DNA of 64,000 bases, taken from Undaria pinnatifida (taxonomy: Eukaryota > Sar > Phaeophyceae > Laminariales > Alariaceae). The notes below the pieces were generated by a model that was not told where the DNA came from, ran no database searches, and saw only the letters and a list, made by a program, of their open reading frames with translations. Both the position numbers and the translations under genes were made by a program. Shown here in pieces: positions 33,301-42,300 of the stretch. Within the stretch, counting starts at the first letter, position 1, and every line of letters begins with the position of its first letter. Where the stretch lies: NCBI GenBank assembly GCA_012845835.1, contig JABAKD010000016.1:20503196-20567195 (forward strand). Reading direction: 5' to 3'.

Positions 33301-36300
33301 ATGAATCAAAACAAATTTCACACCTACACCCACATATATTGTGGCACAAAAGTATCAGTTATCGTCCGGCCCTGCTCCGCACAATGAAAACCTAGGTTAC
33401 CATCATGCTGTATCTGTGCATCTGCAAAACACGTGTTGTCTTTTCGTGGTCGAGTACGATCTTCATGGCCACTTGGCGCCCTCCGAGACAGAGCACTTAA
33501 AGTTCTGAAGACTAGCGAAGAAACGCTACGCTAGCTAACCTCGTTACAACTGACTCTACCCTCGGTGTAGTGACAAAACAATTGGAATTACTGTAGCGCA
33601 TGATATTTGTCGCAGCGAGGAAAGGAGGTTGAACGCAGGAAGCATTGATGAAACGTCCCTCGTGGACACCGCAAGAGACAGCCGACAGGCCGTGGCTGTA
33701 CCTTTACTTCAATTCCCCACCCCCAACGGCCTCTTCGCGGGTTTTGCGCGAACGACTTTCTCTGTGGCGGGAACAATCCAGGCACGTCGAGACATTATTC
33801 GCGCTGCAAGGAACGATGCCAAACAGGAGCTAGACAACATTTCGGTTAAGGTAGAAAAAGAGCAGGTGAGAGCGGCGCGGACATCACAAATTACAGTATG
33901 TCATGATACGTACGAGATCGTTTGGCCGTGGTAAATATCGAGTATCAGTAAGTGCTGCTGCACGTAGGGCTTGCTGCTATTCTGGTGGATTCCTCGCCGG
34001 TTGGGGTGCGGTTTTCGTGCATATATCTCCTTGCCGTAGGCTGTATACAGCAGTGTGCTCCTACAATTCACTTGACCTCACCCGACTCGACCCGTGAGAT
34101 TTGAAAACCTCTTGACTCGGCCCGATCCGACCCGACCCGACCCGACCCGACCCGACCCGACCCGACCCGACCCGACCCGACCCGACCCGACCCGACCCGA
34201 CCCGACCCGACCCGACCCGACCCGACCCGACCCGACCCGACCCGACCCGACCCGACCCGACCCGACCCGACCCGACCCGACCCGACCCGACCCGACCCGA
34301 CCCGACCCGACCCGACCCGACCCGACCCGACCCGACCCGACCCGACCCGACCCGACCCGACCCGACCCGATCGGACCTGATCCGTTTCGAATACCTCCTG
34401 ACCCGACCGAACTCGACCCGCGAAATTGAATAGTTGATGGTTCGGCCCGTGGATCGAGTCATGACTCGTGAACGACCCTGATAAAAAAACCTATGCGGAG
34501 CAAAAACGTTGTCGGCGTTGCACCGGTCCCGCTCAGGACAGCAAATTAACTATTAGTTAATGTAAAGAACGGTAAATGCGGCGAAACAATCAGGGGTTTT
34601 AACGGTTCTGGTCGAGTCGGATCAGGTCGGGTCGGTTCGCGTTAGGTCACCCATGACATATGAAAACCTTCTGATCTGACCCGATAAGACCCGTTTAGAT
34701 TTCGAACACCTCCGGACTCGCCCCGCGAGATTTTAAAGGTTTCCTGACCAGTACAAAAGTATGAAAAAATCCATCTCCCGTTTTGTGAGCGAAATAGCCG
34801 ACAAACTTCGCTTGCTACAAGGGCTGGAGTGTCTATAGGATTGCGCGTGTACGATGTACCGCGAAGATTTTATCGAGTCAAAACAAAAAAAGTGAAAGAC
34901 GACGCGGCCTGGAGAGTCGAACCGAAGAAGAATTGGCGCTATTTTCTTGCCGGCGAATGGATATATTCCGTCCAGTAGGTATGCTACTATGTCATGCTAA
35001 CGCCATGCCACGATGGCATGCAGACGACCAAGGCTTGCCGTGCATGTGGTGCGTACGTCTCAACCATGCAGCAGCCAAGTCACGACGCACTGACAGGATC
35101 TCTGTTTCTCGAAGTGCGTATTGACTTCTATTTTATTTATTTTTTCGACTCTGACGCGCAAACGCTTCGCCGCCTCGCCTCGCCTCGCCTCGCCTAGTTC
35201 AACTTTCTCACTTTTTAAGCATGATATATTGGCTATTTACCACTCTCTGCTAGACCACTCACTAACGGTGACTAGACTATATACGCTGTATCCATCAACA
35301 CACATACTCTCGAGTTCGTTGAATATCGGCGGCTCCGCTGGCAGAGATCTCCGGGGACCTTCCCCTCGCCATGGACTACAGTATCTAGGAGATGAGGAAT
35401 CTTCGAGTCTTTTTCAACCTAAAAAAATTGTGGTCATGCCGGGACTTGAACCCGCGCACACCATGCTCAGACGCGGACGATCTATCCAACTGCCATAGTC
35501 ACTGCTATATAATCAACACGCCCCGCTTTCCCTTACGCATGCACGCACGCAAACACGGGCTTCGTCGATGCAGCTCGCTCAAGTGGCTAATCACACACCC
35601 CCTGCCAACAGCATCCTGGAAGAGATCGCCAAGTCGGAGTTGGGGTATTTCCGCAATGCTTTCGTCGAGCTTGTGGGCACGTCGGACGGCAAGAACAGAA
35701 TCAAGAACTTGTTCCTTGCTAAGCAAGTTCTGTCCGCGGAAAAGCGGTGGTACACTCAAGGCAAAATGCTGGGGGAGGGGGGGTTTGGTTGCGTGTACGA
35801 GGTGTCGGTGCCCACTCTCGGCGGCAAAAAGTTCGCCCTAAAGACTCTACGGACGGTGAGCCGTGTTTTTATGTATCTCGTGGTGATGTGCTGCGAGCTA
35901 TGATGCTACTGGTGTGCTGTGCTTCCGTGTCGTACTGCTGTAACTGCGGGGGGAAGTGATCTTGCCACTGACTTGATAGGGTTGCAATAGCGAACGCGTG
36001 CTGCGATAGAGAATGCAGTTGATGATGGCTACGATATCATAGGGGTAGGACTTTTTCGTCCTTTTTTTTTCTGAACTAAGGGCCTCCTTAACCCAGTATC
36101 GTCGGAATCTCCGTGTTTTGTTTTGCAATCTTTTTTGGTATGTACCTATACCTACGTCCAGTTTAATGTTTTTCACACCTGTTAGTGATTGAGTAAACTA
36201 CATATTTTGTCAAGCGAGGAAACTCCGGTGTAGAAGAGCACCTCCGCCGTACATGCGTCAGTTGTTGGCCCAACCATTCTTGATCGGTGTGGCTGCTCGA

Positions 36301-39300
36301 CTACAAACCTAACCATGAATTTTTGATTTTTCGTTTTTTGATCAACCTTCCTGTTATTTTTGCCCTCCGACAACGTGCAGCATGAGAGTTTCAACGTGGA
36401 TCACTGTTAAATAATAAATATTCCCAGAGGGTAGAAGTACACCGAGGCAAACACACGAAACAGTAACCCTAAACCTATGCGCGGCCTCTATAATACCTCC
36501 CTCCTGTCCCCACACAATACTATTCATTGCATAGCTAGGCCATGGGATCGTTAGTCACGTTGCACTTTCGTTTTTCTCTCAAGCCAGTTCTTGTGTGAGC
36601 TTATTAAGCTCCTTAGGTTATGAGCCTCGGAAAACAACGGTGCACCCCTACTGTGGCGTGTGCCAGCACTGCAGTATCACCACTGTTGCTCATATAAACG
36701 GTCCCGCGAATCAGTATCTCCCCTGCGCCTCTGTCTATTGGCGTGCAATCACGCTTCTTCAATCATCCACCGCCCCACAGCCCCAGGACGAGGATAGGAT
36801 AAGCAAACACTTCCTACACAATATATGGAAGAAGCGTAATGAGCTCCCAAATGTTGGAGGTGTCTCTATTAGGACTAGGAACGGTGCTCCGTCTCGCAAG
36901 GGATGCGGGGTCAATGGTCAAATGACTAAGGCCAGCAACAAATGAGTACGCCCCCCCGCCAATTGCGTCCCCCACCAATTAGGTCCCGTGCTCCCCTGTA
37001 CCTTTTTTCCTCGCCGCTTGCGGTAACCACCTCTTCTGCAACACAGGACGAGGACGACGACCCGGCAGATTCGTTCGGCCTAAACATTCAAAGTGACGGT
37101 CTCAAGGCCGAAATGTCGGTGCACAACCGGTGAGGGATGTATATGTCATCCCACAATACAGCATTGGCATGGTGCACGCACAACTGTAGTACACATGCCA
37201 GGTATATATCGTAGGCTCTCCGCCCTATATGATATAACACGTCTGCCGTTGGTTGACAGCTCGCTCCCATGACTGATGTTTATGTCACAAGAAGCATTGA
37301 TGTTTCATTTTGATGAGAGCACAAGGGCTTCGTCGTCATAACACCCCAAGCTGTGGGAAAGTTGCGCGGAAAGTGCAGATACAAACCTGGTGCGATATTC
37401 CATATTTTTGGGCGATTAGCGGGGGTCGGTCGGTCGGTCGGCCGGTCGGTCGGTCGGTCGGTCGCGGGAAAATACGGTTCTGAATCGCTAGTGCCCTCTA
37501 ACGTCGGAAAGAAAGGGACACACAGCAGTACGAGCACCGCTCGGCCCGCCTGTATCATGACACCCTTCACGCTCCCTTGGTGTTAGGGCATTGGGGCAAG
37601 GAGGTAGCCCCCCACCTCTCCCTTAACCCCCCCCCCGGTCCCGTGTTGAAGCGCTATTGCAAGGTGGCGTCCTATTCCCCCACCCCACGCGCGGTGCCCC
37701 CCCGCCCCCTTAGAATGTTGAGCTTGAACACTTGGTGCAGCTCCCCTGCACAGCAGTTTATCATCGGATAGAAATGCGCCTTTGCACGTGACATACTCCC
37801 TCCGTCCCCCCCTATTAGACGGCCCAACAGGAAGGAGATCAGACTAGCACAACATTTATGTAACTTATGGCGGAAACGTAATGAACGCCCTAATGCAGGA
37901 GGTGTCTCTATTAGGAGTATAAACGGTGCTCCGTCTCGAAAGGGGTGCATGCGTGGTCAATGGCGAAATGACTACTGCAAGCAAACAAATGAGTACGCCC
38001 CCGCCCCCTCCTGTTAAGACTCGCACGACCATACATGATTATGAGTACTCATCTCACCCCCATTCCCCTCCCCCTCTGCGTCTGGCGCGTCAATGGTCAC
38101 CCCGACTCTGCGGTAGAGTTCCCCCACATGCGAATATCGCACAAGCCAAAGCAATGGACGACCGGTCCAGCTCTAACTTGATGCTCCTGCTCGAGATGGG
38201 AAACGGTGACCTCGACCATCTTGCATTGGACGGGGAGGATGGGAGCTTGGGCGAGGCCTTTAGGTGAGGCCGTGTGCTGTTTGTTGCCTAGACTAGCGCC
38301 GCTGCTGCGCTGCTGAACTCGTAGACAGTAGGCAATAGTAACTATCGGTCACGTCGTCGTAAAGCAGCCATCATCGCCGGAAATCAGCACGCCATCTACG
38401 TTATGGGCGATATACCCGAAAACCATCAGATCCGAACATGAAGAGTATTACACCTCGCCCAATAGCCGAAGTTCATTTGAGATGAAGCTGTTCGCGCGCA
38501 CTTCACAAGCAGCGACAAGATGAGTAAACCACAAGCAGATTGCAAATGCATTGGATCGGTCCTTGGCGGAGGAGAGACTAATCTACCCATACGTGAGAAA
38601 ACAAGTGCACGGCCTCTGCCGAACCATGGCTCCACGCTCATTCCGACGCGTGCTCGTACTGTAACGCTGTCACTTTTTTGCTTCCCACTGATGGAGCTCT
38701 CCTCACCCCAAGAACTACGTGGCACTCAACAGCGTTGGAGCTGTGCAGAGTTTTTGGTTGTGTACCTAGGCTATGTATGGCAAAGGTCATCGGGTTATTG
38801 TTCCGAAATTGTGGTTGTGTACCTACTGTAGGTTGTGTACGGCAAAGTCCATCGGGTTGCACCTTCCCATGTTATCGCAGTCAGAGTTTAAGCTACTGCA
38901 CTGTAGGAATGGAGCTGTTCGGGTGAGGAGCCCCAGCAAAAAGTAGGTTCATCCCTGCCGTACGTAGCATGGCTCACTCCACACTCATTCAGGAAGATAT
39001 ATTTTTAGAGCGTGGGTTTCCGTCGGCGTTCTTATACTTTCTGCGAATATTCGTGGGTGATCGGCGTTGAAGATCATGCTGCACATTCATCGACGGGTGG
39101 CAGGCTCAATGATAACAATTCGAGGGGAACCCGCGCCTCCCTTTTTTCGCAGGGATGGGAGTAACCTATTAATAGGTTTCGGTTATCACCGGGTTTGAAT
39201 CTGCCGGGCGGGTAAGATTAAACGTCAGGTTGATATTTGATGTCCCCTATCCCCGGCGTAAGAACGTCTGCATATTCAATGGAAATCATTACTTCGTGAA

Positions 39301-42300
39301 GGCCAATTTGAGACTTCCAAATCCAGGACTACACCAAGAATGTGATCCCCGGGTTACCGGTCATCACCGGTGGATAATGCCGAAGGCTGCAAATAGGTTA
39401 TTTCCGGAAAGTTATGTTTTTACATCTGTGTTATTGTTAATGCCACCTCTGGTTTCTAATAGCGAACTGAATTGGGGGGAAACTTGCCTCTCGCGTTTCC
39501 TCCTGTGGACTTCTTTGCGTCCTTGCTGGTTCACAGCGTCGTGGCCGGAGCTATCGCAGGCGTCGACCATCTCCACCAGCACGGCATTGGTCACAATGAC
39601 CTTAAGCCTGCCAATATACTCCTTTTTCCGGACAACTCTGGGACTGGCCGCACCACGGGCAAGCTGATCGACTTTGGCCTTGCGTTGGGTGAGCGAGAAC
39701 TATGTTTTTGTCGTGGAGCGAAAACGTAGCGTGCGTGGGGGCGGGGGGGAAAAGGGTATACTCGTTTGTTGCTTGTCATCGTTATATAACCGTTGACCGC
39801 GCATCCCTTTCGAGACGGAGTATCATTCCTACTCCTAATAGAGGCACCGCCAACATTTACGCGTCCATCACGTTGCTTTATGTATTACATAAAACGTTTA
39901 CGTGCATCTTATCACCACCGCCACCGTTACCGCTATCCTGGTTACCACCACCGCCGGCAAATGCCGTACGTGTGGCATCTCTGTGCGTGTCCGCTTGTTG
40001 TACGGCGACTGGTTGTTTTCACCATTATTGCAATATGAATATTCTCCCTCCGACAACGTAGCGTAGATGTTGTTCCGATAGAAGCCGAACATCCTTCCGC
40101 ACAGCAGTAGCGTCTCTTCTATGACTCTCTGCCAAACAATTCCCATGTTTTCCTTCTTAATCAATGTGGCAGCTTTCGGAGACCTCTGCAAGGGACACGG
40201 GACCTTGGGCAGTATGCCACCAGAGGCCTTGTTGGAGAAACATCTACCGTGCCGTCCAGAGCAGGACGTTTTTGCGATGGCGCTGATCATTCTGCAAATA
40301 GCATCCAAGGCCCCCTACAAGAGCTGCAACATGTTTTTTAACAAAGTGAGTGCTATTATGTCGAAGTATACACGCCGGGTCGACAAAATGGAAGGGGCGT
40401 ACTCGTATGTTATCGGCGTTAGTTATTTGGCAAAAAACTAGGCGTCCTACTCGAGACGGAGCACCGTTCCTATTTCTACCAGAGATACCTCCAGGCGCCC
40501 ATTGCTTTCTTCCCATACGTTACACAAACAAACGCCTTGCTTACGCTTTTCCCTCCCAGGTTCGCCGTGTGTAGCCGGTAACTATCTCCTCGCATTGGTG
40601 GGAGCGGGGGGGTTAACAACGATATCTGGCGTGAGCGCGGGGGGAAATATTGGGAGAAACACGGCCACGGGGAAGAACAACTGGGTGCCGCCATAACAGT
40701 CGATGTAACCACATTTACATTTTGGTCTTCTGGTGTGTACAGCAGCCGTATTCTGTATCTACTTTTTTTCTTGCTGTGTAACTACCTGACGGTGGGAATT
40801 GTTGAGGATGTCGATGTCGACCGTGCGCGGTGACGAGTGACGTCATCGCCTGGGCGGTTAGCCTCGTGTAGCGCGAAACACTCCCGCGCTATGCGAACAA
40901 CAGAGCGTGTTCATAGACGAATGCGACGGCCGTATAGCAGCGCCAGCAGTATTCCATCGAAACAGTTTGTCTCCGCTTCCCTTGCAGCTTTACAGCTAAA
41001 CATCCCGCCAACTTTTCGCCAGAGTTTCCGGCAGTATCATCTACCTTCTGGGAGTATTAGTATGCATGATCGATCGGCATTGACGCCCCTGCTGCACGTT
41101 GCCGGATGGTAACATATAAACACGAGAAAATAGTAACCAGCAGTATCGTTCATATGAATAGTTGGCCTGGTAGAAATAACGCTATACCCCACCTTTCCGT
41201 GGGCCCTCTCCGCGTCTAAGAGATTACGACCAAGTTACCCCCGAGTGTTGAGGTAATCCTCGTGCCGCGAGCAAACCAGCTTGCCAAGGGGCCGCTGCCA
41301 TCCTCGTAACCTTTTGGTTATGATTTTACCCGTCTGTCCTGTTTCGTAAGGGAAGTTTCCAGTAGAGTCGATAACTCCTGCCGTGTACTGTATTTATCTG
41401 CCGGGGATGCGCTTAGCGGTGTTCCTCCTCGTACGCCGAGCAGGACCAGGATACATGTATGGTGTGAGGTGTCAGTTATCGCAAATGATACTCCATGAAC
41501 AATCCCATGGCCAAGATAGGCAGCGAACACTATTGATAAAGACATGCAGTATTCTAACGATATTGGGTTGAGGAACCACGTCACTGACAAGTGTTTGGGG
41601 CCAATTATCGCTACCCCTTTGGTAGCACGAGTCGCGTCGCGTACTACCAAACGCTACATGATAATGTGTACTGGACAAACTCTAGTTTGTAATGTCGCGT
41701 TTCGTTCTTGATCTCCTAATTTCCTCGGAAACGGTTTTACGGGGACATTTCACACCCGGCCTGCGCTTAACCGTGCGATCTCATGCTTTGCCCTGAAGGC
41801 GGTAGAACCGGAGGGCTGGTACGAGGAGTGGAAGGACCTGGAGCCTGTGTACCAGAGGAAATATTTGGTGAGTCCCTAACCGTGTTGTTACACCACCCGC
41901 TACACCAACTCGCAATCCGACTCCCCCCGCCAGCCCCTTGGTGTCCTCCCCGGCCGCCGTCCCGCTGGCTGGTAGGCACGCCGTAGATGTTGTCTCGTAG
42001 CTTGCGAGGTGTTGCGAGTTCAGAAGCCGCGAAAGTCAGACTCTCTTCCCTTGACACGTGTGTAATTGAAAAGCGCGACCATCGTGTTTTAGCCGGGTGT
42101 TTCCGTCGAGAGTAGCGGACAAGCTATGTGTTGCTCATAAAACGTGTGCCAAAGTGCTGGGGAGCCGTGAACGTGACGAATAAATATGGTACGTTCGTTG
42201 AATAAAATCGCTGTTTTTTTTGGGGGGGTGCCCTAGAATCAGTCCTAACTGCGTCATACATATGCGCATAATCAGTCCGGAATAATCACATTTTGCTCGT

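Noticed and set aside
34131-34370. Interstitial telomere repeat
   Set aside because: The unit is CCCGA/TCGGG, not the TTTAGGG-type unit expected for brown algae, and flanking degenerate copies point to an element origin.
34061-34462. DPTRP and SGRVG repeat proteins
   Set aside because: Both strands are open only because of the CCCGA pentamer array.
39230-39667. 145-codon frame overlapping kinase exon 8
   Set aside because: A different frame from the one encoding HNDLKPANILL and DFG; it is a shadow.
40502-40696. Possible kinase exon near 40560
   Set aside because: After the CCTCCCAG acceptor the required phase-0 frame hits a TAG within five codons; exon 10 at 41799 joins exon 9 in phase and continues the domain.
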